Assembly (NCBI RefSeq): GCF_021916785.1
Contig: NZ_JAKCFC010000014.1
Span: forward strand, 62,001 to 126,000
Length of the DNA: 64,000 nt
Reading direction: 5' to 3'
Source: Mycolicibacterium lacusdiani
GTDB taxonomy: Bacteria; Actinomycetota; Actinomycetes; Mycobacteriales; Mycobacteriaceae
In this document: piece by piece, positions 36,357-44,571 of the stretch
How the letters are laid out: each line of letters begins with the position of its first letter
Position numbering within the stretch: position 1 is the first letter of the stretch
The notes under the pieces: model-generated
Databases searched by the model: none
What the model saw: only the letters and a program-made list of their open reading frames with translations
Told to the model about the DNA's origin: nothing
Translations under genes and position numbers: made by a program

Positions 36357-37919
36357 TCACATCCTGAAGACGCCGTAGGACACCGGCTCCAGCGGCGCAT
36401 TCGCGGCGACCGAGAGCGCAAGTCCCACCACGATTCTGGTGTCCGCCGGGTCGATGACGCCGTCGTCCCACAGCCGCGCGGTCGAGTAGTAGGGGTTGCC
36501 CTGGTGTTCGTATTGCTCGCGGATGGGCGCCTTGAACGCCTCCTCCTCGTCGGCCGTCATGTCCCCGCGCACCGTGGCCAGCACCGAGGCGGCCTGCTCG
36601 CCGCCCATGACCGAGATGCGCGCGTTGGGCCACATCCACAGGAACCGAGGCGAATAGGCCCGCCCGCACATGGAGTAGTTGCCCGCGCCGTAGGAACCGC
36701 CGATGACCACCGTCAGCTTCGGCACCCGAGCGCACGCCACGGCCGTGACCATCTTCGCCCCGTGCTTGGCGATGCCGCCCGCCTCGTAGTCGCGGCCCAC
36801 CATGAAGCCAGCGATGTTCTGCAGGAACAGCAGTGGCGTCGACCGCTTGTCGCACAACTCGATGAAGTGCGCGCCCTTCATGGCGGATTCGCCGAACAGC
36901 ACGCCGTTGTTGGCGACGATCCCGACCGGGTGACCGTGGATGCGGGCGAACCCGGTGACCAGCGTGGTGCCGTATTCGGCCTTGAACTCGGTGAATTCGC
37001 CGCCGTCGACGATGCGTCCGATGACCTCGTGCACGTCGTAGGGCACCCGCGAGTCGATCGGCACGACGTCGTACAACTCCGCCTGATCGGCGATCGGGTC
37101 GACGGTCGGCGCGACGTCCCACGGCGTGGGTGTCCGCGGACCGAGGGTGGCGACGATGCGACGCACGATGCGCAGGGCGTCGCGGTCGTCGTGGGCCAGG
37201 TGGTCGGTGACGCCGGAGACCTTGGCGTGCAGGTCTCCGCCGCCCAGGTCCTCGGCGCTCACCACCTCGCCGGTGGCGGCCTTCACCAGCGGCGGTCCGC
37301 CGAGGAAGATCGTGCCCTGATTGCGGACGATGACGGCTTCATCGCTCATGGCGGGCACGTACGCGCCGCCTGCCGTGCACGACCCCATCACCGCGGCGAT
37401 CTGCGGAATGCCCTGCGCGCTCAGGTTGGCCTGATTGAAGAAGATCCGCCCGAAGTGATCGCGGTCGGGGAACACCTCGTCCTGCCGGGGCAGGAAGGCG
37501 CCACCGGAGTCGACGAGATAGACGCACGGCAGCCGATTCTGGCCGGCGATCTCCTGCGCCCGCAGGTGTTTCTTGACCGTGATCGGGTAGTAGGTGCCGC
37601 CTTTGACGGTCGCGTCGTTGGCGACGACCATGCACTCGCGTCCCGAAACCCGCCCAATGCCCGCGATCATTCCGGCGCCGGGACATTCGTCGTCGTACAT
37701 GCCGTCGGCGGCCAACGGGGCGATCTCGAGGAACGGCGAACCCGGGTCGAGGAGACCGTCGACCCGCTCACGCGGCAACAGCTTGCCGCGGCTGACGTGC
37801 CGTTCCCTGGACCGCTCCGACCCGCCGCGGGCGGCGGCGGTGAGCTTGGTCTGCAATTGCTCGACGAGAACGAGGTGTTGCTCGCGATGCGAAACCCGCG
37901 TCGCCATCGGGGCACCCAC
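36357..37919 (-). CDS. accD1: Methylcrotonyl-CoA carboxylase beta subunit AccD1
   Basis: This 520-residue carboxyltransferase has the crotonase-like double domain: LPCVYLVDSGGAFLPRQ, MGSCTAGGAYVPAMSDE, FGESAMKGAHFIELCDKR, GGSYGAGNYSMCGRAY and SVMGGEQAA. It partners AccA1. The first gene of the leucine operon, it starts at GTG 37917-37919 or ATG 37905-37907 (MATRVSHREQ). The promoter region upstream carries two copies of the putative BkaR operator. Confidence 0.93.
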   Translation of the reverse strand: MGAPMATRVSHREQHLVLVEQLQTKLTAAARGGSERSRERHVSRGKLLPRERVDGLLDPGSPFLEIAPLAADGMYDDECPGAGMIAGIGRVSGRECMVVANDATVKGGTYYPITVKKHLRAQEIAGQNRLPCVYLVDSGGAFLPRQDEVFPDRDHFGRIFFNQANLSAQGIPQIAAVMGSCTAGGAYVPAMSDEAVIVRNQGTIFLGGPPLVKAATGEVVSAEDLGGGDLHAKVSGVTDHLAHDDRDALRIVRRIVATLGPRTPTPWDVAPTVDPIADQAELYDVVPIDSRVPYDVHEVIGRIVDGGEFTEFKAEYGTTLVTGFARIHGHPVGIVANNGVLFGESAMKGAHFIELCDKRSTPLLFLQNIAGFMVGRDYEAGGIAKHGAKMVTAVACARVPKLTVVIGGSYGAGNYSMCGRAYSPRFLWMWPNARISVMGGEQAASVLATVRGDMTADEEEAFKAPIREQYEHQGNPYYSTARLWDDGVIDPADTRIVVGLALSVAANAPLEPVSYGVFRM

Positions 37920-37928
37920 TTCAGTTGA

Positions 37929-37969
37929 GTTAATGGTGACTAACTCGTAGGATGTTAGTGACGATTAAC
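37929..37969. promoter_or_regulatory. Two inverted BkaR operator copies between accD1 and bkaR
   Basis: GTTAATGGTGACTAAC (37929-37944) and GTTAGTGACGATTAAC (37954-37969) are the same 16-bp site in opposite orientations, differing at only two positions, with centres 25 bp apart. Each is itself an imperfect palindrome. They lie 10-50 bp upstream of accD1 and 31-71 bp upstream of the divergent TetR gene, so one repressor could shut off both. Confidence 0.8.
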
Positions 37970-37999
37970 CCAAATGTCTACCGGCTTCGAGGAGACGAT

Positions 38000-38626
38000 G
38001 TGACGACCAGTGCGCGCGCCTCGTCGGCGGGGGCCGGTGAAACCTCCCGCAGCAGAGCCAAGTCGGATCGGCGCAGCCAGATCATCGCCGCCGCCGAGCG
38101 CCTGATCGCCGAGCGTGGGTATCTGTCGGTCCGGCTCGAGGACATCGGCGCCGCCGCCGGCGTCAGCGGACCGGCGATCTACCGGCACTTCTCGAACAAG
38201 GAGGGACTGCTCGTCGAGATCCTCGTCGGGATCAGCACGCGTCTGCTCGACGGCGGCACGAACGTCGTCCGGAACGCCCCCGATGCCGCGGCCGCCCTCG
38301 ACGGGCTGATCGACTTCCACCTCGACTTCGCGTTCGGCGAGTCAGACCTCATCCGCATCCAAGACCGCGACCTCGGGCACCTGCCCGCCGCGGCCAAACG
38401 CCAGGTTCGCAAGGCGCAGCGTCAGTACGTCGAGATCTGGGTCGACGTGCTGCGGCGTCTCGACGGCGAACTCGACGAGGACGACGCCAGACTCATGGCT
38501 CACGCAGGCTTCGGACTACTCAACTCCACGCCGCACGCCATCAGACAGACGACGCCGCCACGGTCGTCGCGCGCAGTGTTGCGTGCGATGACCGTGGCGG
38601 CGTTGACGTCGCGTGGTCGGAACTAG
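38000..38626 (+). CDS. bkaR: TetR-family repressor BkaR (Rv2506 type)
   Basis: The 208-residue TetR regulator has the N-terminal helix-turn-helix SDRRSQIIAAAERLIAERGY, then VSGPAIYRHFSNKEGLLVEI. The GTG at 38000 has the ribosome site GAGGAGA. A longer reading frame from 37952 would run through the operator and is rejected. BkaR of M. tuberculosis represses this branched-chain keto-acid/leucine operon, and position and operators agree. Confidence 0.9.
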   Translation: MTTSARASSAGAGETSRSRAKSDRRSQIIAAAERLIAERGYLSVRLEDIGAAAGVSGPAIYRHFSNKEGLLVEILVGISTRLLDGGTNVVRNAPDAAAALDGLIDFHLDFAFGESDLIRIQDRDLGHLPAAAKRQVRKAQRQYVEIWVDVLRRLDGELDEDDARLMAHAGFGLLNSTPHAIRQTTPPRSSRAVLRAMTVAALTSRGRN

Positions 38627-38778
38627 TACCAGACTCTGCGGCCACCGACCGCGTGGCCGACTGCGCCGAGGATCCAGAACACCGCGCCGATCACCAGCGC
38701 GACGACTCCGATGTAGGTCAAGATCGGGACCGAGAAGATCAGTCCGAGTACCAGTAGGACGACTCCGAGTGCGATCAC
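38623..38778 (-). CDS. Small membrane protein, 51 aa (DUF6131-like)
   Basis: This short gene starts at GTG 38776-38778 with GGAAGGGG six bases upstream. The product is two hydrophobic helices (IALGVVLLVLGLIFSVPIL and GVVALVIGAVFWILGAVG) with a basic end GGRRVWY. The stop overlaps the convergent bkaR stop. Proteins like this are common in mycobacteria, but the function is unknown. Confidence 0.75.
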   Translation of the reverse strand: MIALGVVLLVLGLIFSVPILTYIGVVALVIGAVFWILGAVGHAVGGRRVWY

Positions 38779-38823
38779 GATGAGCCCCTTCCATTCACGA
38801 TCACGTGCATCGAGACGCGTCGA

Positions 38824-39024
38824 TCACTGACTGGGCTCGGGGAGCTTGCAGTCGGTCACCTTCGGGTTGACGCCCGCGTAGTTCAGCGGACCTGCCACCA
38901 CCGTCAAGGCGATGGTGCCCGCAGTGCCGCAGTTGTTCGCCGACGACTCGAAGTAGCCGCGTTGGAACGTGGCGACCACGCCGATCAACAGCCAGATGAC
39001 AACGATGACGCTGAGAATCCGCAT
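38824..39024 (-). CDS. Small secreted or membrane-anchored protein, 66 aa
   Basis: The ATG at 39022-39024 follows GGAGG. The N-terminus MRILSVIVVIWLLIGVVATF is a hydrophobic signal or anchor. The rest (QRGYFESSANNCGTAG through VNPKVTDCKLPEPSQ) carries two cysteines that could form a disulfide outside the membrane. It resembles short conserved mycobacterial proteins of unknown function. Confidence 0.75.
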   Translation of the reverse strand: MRILSVIVVIWLLIGVVATFQRGYFESSANNCGTAGTIALTVVAGPLNYAGVNPKVTDCKLPEPSQ

Positions 39025-39169
39025 GATGGGCCTCCACTCCTGCGCGCCACCATGGCGCGTGATCTTGGTTTACCCTCGCGAAAAATTTGTTAAACGCTGT
39101 AAGCACCGGGGTTCGCGTCGCTGCCAGGCCCGGTGAGGCGCGGGTACCCTTGGCGCACATGAGGTGGGA

Positions 39170-39946
39170 ATGACCGATCCAGGACGACGCGACGGGCCGG
39201 AGCCGACGCAGCCGTTGTCGTACGGCCACCCCGGTTACAGCGACCCGGCGTACGCCAACCAGGCCCCGTACGGGCCGTCGTACCCCAACCCGTACCAGGC
39301 CCCACCACCGCAGGGACACACGCAGAACCTGCCGCCCTACTCCCCATACGCCTACCAGCCGCCACCCACCGAGCAGTTCGGGATGCAGCCGGAGGTGCCG
39401 CCCGGCGATCCAGGCGACGGCGGACCCGGCCGCGGCATGTGGCTGTGGGCGTTGGCAGCGCTGTCGGTGGTCATCGTCGTCGGCCTCCTCATCGCGCTGG
39501 TGATCGTGAACAGTTCCCAGCAGGAGACCGTCGTGGCTCCGCCGAACGGTCCGACCGAGCCGTCGTTCAGCACGGCGCCCCGGACCACGACGCGCACTCC
39601 GACGACGACCGCGTCGCCCACCCCACTGCCGATCCCGCCGCCGGGGACGTCCACGGCGCCTGGCGAATCGGCTACGCCGGGAACCACCGAGACCGTCCTG
39701 TACGACGTGGCGGGCGAGGGACGCGCGATCAACATCACCTACATCGACAGCGGCGGCATGTTCCAGACCGAGTTCAACGTGGTGTTGCCGTGGAGCAAGG
39801 AAGTTCGACTCAGCGCCCCGGCACGGCAGTCCGCCAGCGTCAGCATCATCAACGTGGGCCGGGACATCAGCTGCTCGATCTCGGTGAACGGCACGCCAAT
39901 TCAGCAACGCACGGGGTCAGGCCTCACTGTATGCAGTCCGGTGTGA
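39170..39946 (+). CDS. Proline-rich single-pass membrane protein (Rv2507 type)
   Basis: This 258-residue protein has a Pro/Tyr/Gln-rich cytoplasmic N-terminus (residues 1-85), one transmembrane helix (WLWALAALSVVIVVGLLIAL), a Thr/Pro linker (TAPRTTTRTPTTTASPTPLP) and an extracytoplasmic beta-rich domain with two cysteines (DISCSIS, LTVCSPV). This resembles MmpS-type mycobacterial membrane proteins. Its last 30 bp overlap the convergent MFS gene. The ATG at 39170 was chosen; a GTG two codons earlier is possible. Confidence 0.82.
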   Translation: MTDPGRRDGPEPTQPLSYGHPGYSDPAYANQAPYGPSYPNPYQAPPPQGHTQNLPPYSPYAYQPPPTEQFGMQPEVPPGDPGDGGPGRGMWLWALAALSVVIVVGLLIALVIVNSSQQETVVAPPNGPTEPSFSTAPRTTTRTPTTTASPTPLPIPPPGTSTAPGESATPGTTETVLYDVAGEGRAINITYIDSGGMFQTEFNVVLPWSKEVRLSAPARQSASVSIINVGRDISCSISVNGTPIQQRTGSGLTVCSPV

Positions 39947-41242
39947 CGTAGGCGTCTTCACCAGCAGCATCGCCACCAGACCGAGCGCCAGCACGGTGAG
40001 CAGTCCGCCCATACCGGCGCGGTCGGTGCCGAACACCGCGATGAACGTCGCGAAGAACCACGGCGCGAGCGGCGCCGCGGCACGCCCTGTCGTGGTGTAG
40101 AGGCCGAACGCGGCCCCCTCCTTGCCCTCCGGCGTCAGGCGCAACATCTGCGTGCGCGCCGACGACTGGGTCGGCCCGACGAACAGACACAGCAGCAGAC
40201 CACACGTCCAGAATCCGGCAGGACCGTCGAGGGTCATCAACACCGCAGCCACGACCACCATCGAGGCCAGCGACCCGACGATCACCGGCTTGGATCCGAC
40301 CCGGTCGTCGAGCAACCCACCCAGCACCGCTCCCACGGCGGCGACGACGCACGCGCACACGCCGAACAGCAGCACGTCGGCCTGGGACAGCCCGTACACC
40401 GTGACGCCGAGAACCGCGCCGAACGTGAAGATCCCGGTGAGCCCGTCGCGGAAGATGGCGCTCGCGACCAGGTAGTAGACGATGTTGTGATCGCGGCGCC
40501 ACTGATCGGACAATTCGGCCCACAACCGGCGGTAGGCGCCGAGAAAGGTGATCTTGGGACCGGTCTGCAGCGGGGTCTCGGTGCGTCGGGTCAGTAGCAG
40601 CGGCAGGGCGAACAGGGCGAACCACGCGGCGGTCAACAGCATCGCCAGCCGCACCGGCCAGCCGTCGGCGGCGGAGATCCCGAGCAGCCCGCGGGTGTCG
40701 CCCTCACCGGCGATCAACCCGAGGTAGACCATCAGCAGCAGCGCAACGCTCCCGAAATAGCCTGCTGCCGAACCGAATCCAGAGACCCTGCCTGACGTCG
40801 CGGGCGTGGACAGCTCACCGAGCATCGCGTTGTATGGCACCGTCGCCAGGTCACTGCACGCGGCGGTGCACGCCAACAGCGCCAGGCCGAGCCACAAGTA
40901 GGAGGGGTCGTCGCGGATCATGCTCAACGACGCCGTCAGCACGATCGCCGCACCCGTCAGCGCGGTCAGCACCCGGCGTCTGCGATGAACGGCGTCGACC
41001 CAGATACCCGTCGCCGGAGCCAGCACCGCGACCACCAGCCCTGAGATCGTCAGTGCCCGGCCCAGCCACTCCGCCGGCGTCGTCGACCCGCCGATGCCCT
41101 GGCCGACCTGCCCGGTGAGGTACACGGAGAACACGAAGGTGACGACGATCGCGTTCACACCGGTGGCGCCGCAGTCCCAGAGAGCCCACGCCGCAATGCG
41201 TGACCGCCCGGGAGTCGGCGAGCCCGGGTCGGGGCTGCTCAT
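39917..41242 (-). CDS. MFS transporter (UMF1/Rv2508c type)
   Basis: This 441-residue membrane protein has about 12 hydrophobic segments. It starts with RIAAWALWDCGATGVNAIVV, typical of the UMF1/Atg22-like MFS family, and carries a loop WVDAVHRRRRVLTAL between helices 2 and 3. The substrate is unknown. It is divergent from cmrA with 33 bp between starts, so the two probably share a promoter region. Confidence 0.85.
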   Translation of the reverse strand: MSSPDPGSPTPGRSRIAAWALWDCGATGVNAIVVTFVFSVYLTGQVGQGIGGSTTPAEWLGRALTISGLVVAVLAPATGIWVDAVHRRRRVLTALTGAAIVLTASLSMIRDDPSYLWLGLALLACTAACSDLATVPYNAMLGELSTPATSGRVSGFGSAAGYFGSVALLLMVYLGLIAGEGDTRGLLGISAADGWPVRLAMLLTAAWFALFALPLLLTRRTETPLQTGPKITFLGAYRRLWAELSDQWRRDHNIVYYLVASAIFRDGLTGIFTFGAVLGVTVYGLSQADVLLFGVCACVVAAVGAVLGGLLDDRVGSKPVIVGSLASMVVVAAVLMTLDGPAGFWTCGLLLCLFVGPTQSSARTQMLRLTPEGKEGAAFGLYTTTGRAAAPLAPWFFATFIAVFGTDRAGMGGLLTVLALGLVAMLLVKTPTSHRTAYSEA

Positions 41243-41275
41243 GGGTGCACTCTATTGGTCCCTACGATTGGCGCC

Positions 41276-42082
41276 ATGCCAGTACCCGCTCCCCACCCCG
41301 ACGCCCGTGCCGTCGTCACCGGCGCCTCGCAGAACATCGGCGAGGCGCTGGCGACCGAACTCGCCGCCCGCGGGCACCATCTGATCGTCACCGCCCGGCG
41401 CGAGGAGGTGCTGACGGCGCTGGCCGCCCGGCTGACCGAGCGGTACGGCGTGACGGTCGAGGTGCGCGCCGTCGACCTCGCCGACCCCGCCGCACGCGGC
41501 GCGTTCTGCGACGAGTTGGCCGGACGCCACGTGTCGATCCTGTGCGCCAACGCCGGGACCGCCACCTTCGGCGCAGTCGCGAAGCTCGACGCCCAGGGCG
41601 AGAAGGACCAGGTGCAGCTGAACGTCCTCGGCGTGCACGACCTGGTGCTGGCGGTGTTGCCCGGCATGGTGGAGCGCCGGGCAGGCGGCATCCTGATCTC
41701 CGGCTCCGCTGCGGGCAATTCACCGATCCCGAACAACGCGACGTACGCGGCGACGAAGGCCTTCGTGAACACGTTCAGCGAGTCGCTGCGCGGTGAGGTC
41801 AAGCCACTCGGCATCAACGTGACCGTGCTGGCTCCCGGACCGGTCCGCACTGAACTGCCCGACCCCGACGAGCAGTCGCTCGTCGAGAAGTTGATCCCGG
41901 ACTTCCTGTGGATCGACACCGAGTACACCGCGAAGGTGTCGCTCGACGGCTTGGAGCGCAACAAGATGCGCGTCGTGCCGGGCGTGACGTCGAAGGCGAT
42001 GTCGGTTGCGAGCGGTTACGCCCCCCGCTCGATCGTCACGCCGATCGTCGGCGCGGTCTACAAGAAGCTGGGCGGCGAGTAG
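41276..42082 (+). CDS. cmrA: Mycolate beta-keto reductase CmrA
   Basis: This 268-residue SDR (Rv2509 type) has TGASQNIGEAL (cofactor), CANAGTATFG, the active site SGSAAGNSPIPNNATYAATK split over residues 141-161, and a C-terminal extension. CmrA reduces the beta-keto group of the freshly condensed mycolate precursor, giving mature mycolic acids of the cell envelope. The ATG at 41276 is preceded by an upstream in-frame TTG that is ignored. It is convergent with the next gene, 6 bp apart. Confidence 0.9.
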   Translation: MPVPAPHPDARAVVTGASQNIGEALATELAARGHHLIVTARREEVLTALAARLTERYGVTVEVRAVDLADPAARGAFCDELAGRHVSILCANAGTATFGAVAKLDAQGEKDQVQLNVLGVHDLVLAVLPGMVERRAGGILISGSAAGNSPIPNNATYAATKAFVNTFSESLRGEVKPLGINVTVLAPGPVRTELPDPDEQSLVEKLIPDFLWIDTEYTAKVSLDGLERNKMRVVPGVTSKAMSVASGYAPRSIVTPIVGAVYKKLGGE

Positions 42083-42088
42083 CCCGGC

Positions 42089-43651
42089 TCAGCGCCGACG
42101 TCGGCGCCGGCCGGTGCCGAAGATGCTGCGGGTGATCTCGCGGCCGATGACGGTGCCGGCCGAGCGCATCGCGCTCTTGAAGGCCGGGCTACCGATCACC
42201 TTCTCCATCATCCCTGGCTCGGCTCGCTCGTCCGACGCCACTGGCCCGTCCCACTGCGGCACCGGTGGCGGCAGGTCGACGGGTTCCGGCGGGGCCACTC
42301 GGGCGCTGAGCCGCTCGTAGGCCGACTCCCGGTCGATCGTTTGCCCGTACTCCGCCTGCAACGGCGACGCCGTGGCCGCAGCGCTGATCGCGTCGGGGCC
42401 GATGGTGTCCATCAGAGAGCGCGGCGCGCGCATCCGAGTCCACGCGACCGGCGTCGGCGCCCCCGTCTCGGAGAGCACCGTGACCACGGCCTCGCCGATG
42501 CCCAACGACGTCAGCGCCTCGCCCAGGTCGTAGGCCGCGGTCTTCGGGTAGGTGCGCACGGTCTTCCTGAGCGCCTTCTCGTCGTCCGGGGTGAACGCCC
42601 GCAGCGCGTGCTGGATGCGCGCTCCGAGCTGCGAGAGGACGTCGTTCGGCACGTCGGTGGGGAGTTGGGTGCAGAAGAACACGCCCACGCCCTTGGAGCG
42701 GATCAGCTTCACCGTCTGCTCGACCTGCTCGAGGAACGCCTTGGACGCGTCGGTGAACAGCAGGTGCGCCTCGTCGAACACGAACACCAGGTTGGGCTTC
42801 TCGACGTCGCCCACCTCGGGCAGCGTGGTGAACAGGTCGGCGAGCACCCACATCAGAAACGTCGAGAACAGCACCGGCCGGGCGGCCTGATTTCTGAGTT
42901 CCAGCAGCGTGATGACGCCGCGGCCCTGCGCGTCGCGCCGCATCAGGTCCTCGGGCTCGAGTTCGGGTTCGCCGAAGAACGTGTCGCCGCCCTCGGCCTC
43001 GAGGTTGACCAGCGCGCGCAGGATCACCCCCGCGGTGGTGGTCGACACCGCGCCGAGAGCCTTCAGCTCCGGCTTGCCCTCGTCGCTCGTCAGGTACTGG
43101 ATGACCGCGCGGAGATCCTTGAGATCGAGCAACGCCAACCCGTTCTGGTCGGCGAAGTGGAAGATCAAGCCGAGGGTCGACTCCTGGGTGGCGTTCAGAC
43201 CGAGCACCTTGGACAGCAAGATGGGCCCGAAGCTGGTGACGGTGGCGCGCACCGGCACGCCGACGCCGCCGGTGCCGAGCGAGAGGAACTCGACGGGATA
43301 CGCGGTCGCCGTCCACGCGTCGCCCGTGTCGGCGGCGCGCTGGGTCGTCTTGTCCCCCGCCGCACCCGGGCGCGACAGGCCGGACAGGTCGCCCTTGACG
43401 TCGGCCATCAGCACGGGCACGCCGGCCGCCGACAATTGCTCGGCGATCATCTGCAGTGACTTCGTCTTGCCGGTACCCGTCGCACCGGCGACCAGTCCGT
43501 GCCGGTTGACCGTGGCAAGCGGGATGCGGACCCGGGCCGACGGGTCGACCACGCCGTCGACGATCACCGTCCCCAGCTCGAGGGCGGGTCCTTCGAAGGC
43601 GTAGCCAGCGGCGATCTGCTGTGCGGGGGCGGTCGACGGGTCTGCTGTCAT
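42089..43651 (-). CDS. HerA/DUF853-type ATPase (Rv2510c type)
   Basis: The 520-residue protein has a Walker A motif GATGTGKTKS at about residue 57, VLMADVKGDLSGL, Walker B LVFVFDEAHLLF (about 290) and the sensor FFCTQLPTDVP. This is the HerA-FtsK superfamily, DUF853 branch. The C-terminus is strongly basic (GTGRRRRRR), and a 16-bp perfect palindrome (42092-42107) lies within these codons. The cellular role is unknown. The start is MTADPSTAP at 43649-43651. Confidence 0.87.
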   Translation of the reverse strand: MTADPSTAPAQQIAAGYAFEGPALELGTVIVDGVVDPSARVRIPLATVNRHGLVAGATGTGKTKSLQMIAEQLSAAGVPVLMADVKGDLSGLSRPGAAGDKTTQRAADTGDAWTATAYPVEFLSLGTGGVGVPVRATVTSFGPILLSKVLGLNATQESTLGLIFHFADQNGLALLDLKDLRAVIQYLTSDEGKPELKALGAVSTTTAGVILRALVNLEAEGGDTFFGEPELEPEDLMRRDAQGRGVITLLELRNQAARPVLFSTFLMWVLADLFTTLPEVGDVEKPNLVFVFDEAHLLFTDASKAFLEQVEQTVKLIRSKGVGVFFCTQLPTDVPNDVLSQLGARIQHALRAFTPDDEKALRKTVRTYPKTAAYDLGEALTSLGIGEAVVTVLSETGAPTPVAWTRMRAPRSLMDTIGPDAISAAATASPLQAEYGQTIDRESAYERLSARVAPPEPVDLPPPVPQWDGPVASDERAEPGMMEKVIGSPAFKSAMRSAGTVIGREITRSIFGTGRRRRRR

Positions 43652-43743
43652 GCGGCGAACCCTAGTCGTGCCATCCGGCCGTGGGGGCACGTGAGAGGTG
43701 GTCGCGACGACACCGTCGGACGGTGGGAATACTGTGGAACCTC

Positions 43744-44391
43744 GTGCGCGACGAACTGGTGTGGATCGACTGCGAGATGACCGGCCTCGATCTCGGGTCT
43801 GACCGACTCATCGAGATCGCCGCCCTGGTGACCGACTCGGAACTCAACGTGCTGGGCGACGGCATCGACGTCGTCATCCACACCGACGACGAGGCGCTCG
43901 ACGGCATGATCGACGTGGTCGCGACGATGCACCGCAAGTCGGGCCTCACCAACGAGGTGCGCGCGTCGACGACCAGCCTCGGTGCCGCCGAGGAGATGGT
44001 GCTGGACTACATCCGCACCCACGTCAAGGCCCCCAACACCGCACCGCTGTGCGGCAACTCCATCGCGACCGATCGGGGTTTCATCGCCCGCGACATGCCG
44101 ACCCTCGACGGCTACCTGCACTACCGCATGATCGACGTCAGCTCCATCAAGGAACTCTGCAGGCGCTGGTACCCGCGGATCTACTTCGGCCAGCCCGAGA
44201 AGGGGCTCGCGCACCGCGCCCTGGCCGACATCCACGAGTCGATCCGCGAGTTGAAGTACTACCGCCGCACCGCATTCGTGCCTGCTCCGGGACCCGCGAC
44301 CAGCGACATCGCGGCCGTCGCGGCCGACCTCGGGCCCGTCGGCAACGGCGAAGTGACAATCGATTCGGCTACCGAGCGTCCGAGCGGCTAG
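43744..44391 (+). CDS. orn: Oligoribonuclease Orn
   Basis: This 215-residue DEDDh 3'-5' exoribonuclease degrades 2-5-nt RNAs and c-di-nucleotide products. Motifs are VWIDCEMTGLD (Exo I), GNSIATDRGFI (Exo II) and HRALADIHESI (Exo III). The GTG at 43744 matches the usual first residues (x-R/Q-DELVWIDCEM). The last 40 residues are a disordered tail. Confidence 0.95.
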   Translation: MRDELVWIDCEMTGLDLGSDRLIEIAALVTDSELNVLGDGIDVVIHTDDEALDGMIDVVATMHRKSGLTNEVRASTTSLGAAEEMVLDYIRTHVKAPNTAPLCGNSIATDRGFIARDMPTLDGYLHYRMIDVSSIKELCRRWYPRIYFGQPEKGLAHRALADIHESIRELKYYRRTAFVPAPGPATSDIAAVAADLGPVGNGEVTIDSATERPSG

Positions 44392-44433
44392 TATCTACGA
44401 CGCCGCAGTGCCCACTTCGGGTCGGCGGCGATG

Positions 44434-44506
44434 GTGGCTGTAGTTCAGTTGGTAGAGCACCAGGTTGTGATCCTGGCTGTCGCGGGTTCGAGTCCCGTCA
44501 GCCACC
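44434..44506 (+). tRNA. tRNA-His(GTG)
   Basis: The acceptor stem is GTGGCTG/CAGCCAC, with the extra G-1 at 44433 opposite C73, the hallmark of tRNA-His. The anticodon loop within CCAGG TTGTGAT CCTGG has anticodon GTG. The T arm is GCGGGTTCGAGTCCCGT. Confidence 0.95.
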
Positions 44507-44516
44507 CCGGTAACGG

Positions 44517-44551
44517 AACGGGCCCGCCGCACTCAGTGCGGCGGGCCCGTT
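44517..44551. terminator. Strong hairpin after tRNA-His
   Basis: A 16-bp stem (AACGGGCCCGCCGCAC at 44517-44532, complement at 44536-44551) with a 3-nt loop is followed on the plus strand by TCGTTGGG. It can end both the tRNA transcript and the convergent transpeptidase transcript. Confidence 0.88.
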
Positions 44552-44571
44552 TCGTTGGGTCCGGTTCGGGT

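Noticed and set aside
37952..37999. Upstream extension of BkaR
   Set aside because: It would translate through the second operator; the GTG at 38000 has GAGGAG.
42092..42107. 16-bp perfect palindrome between cmrA and the HerA-like gene
   Set aside because: It lies in the Arg-rich last codons of the HerA-like gene and is easily explained by CGC/GCG codon composition.
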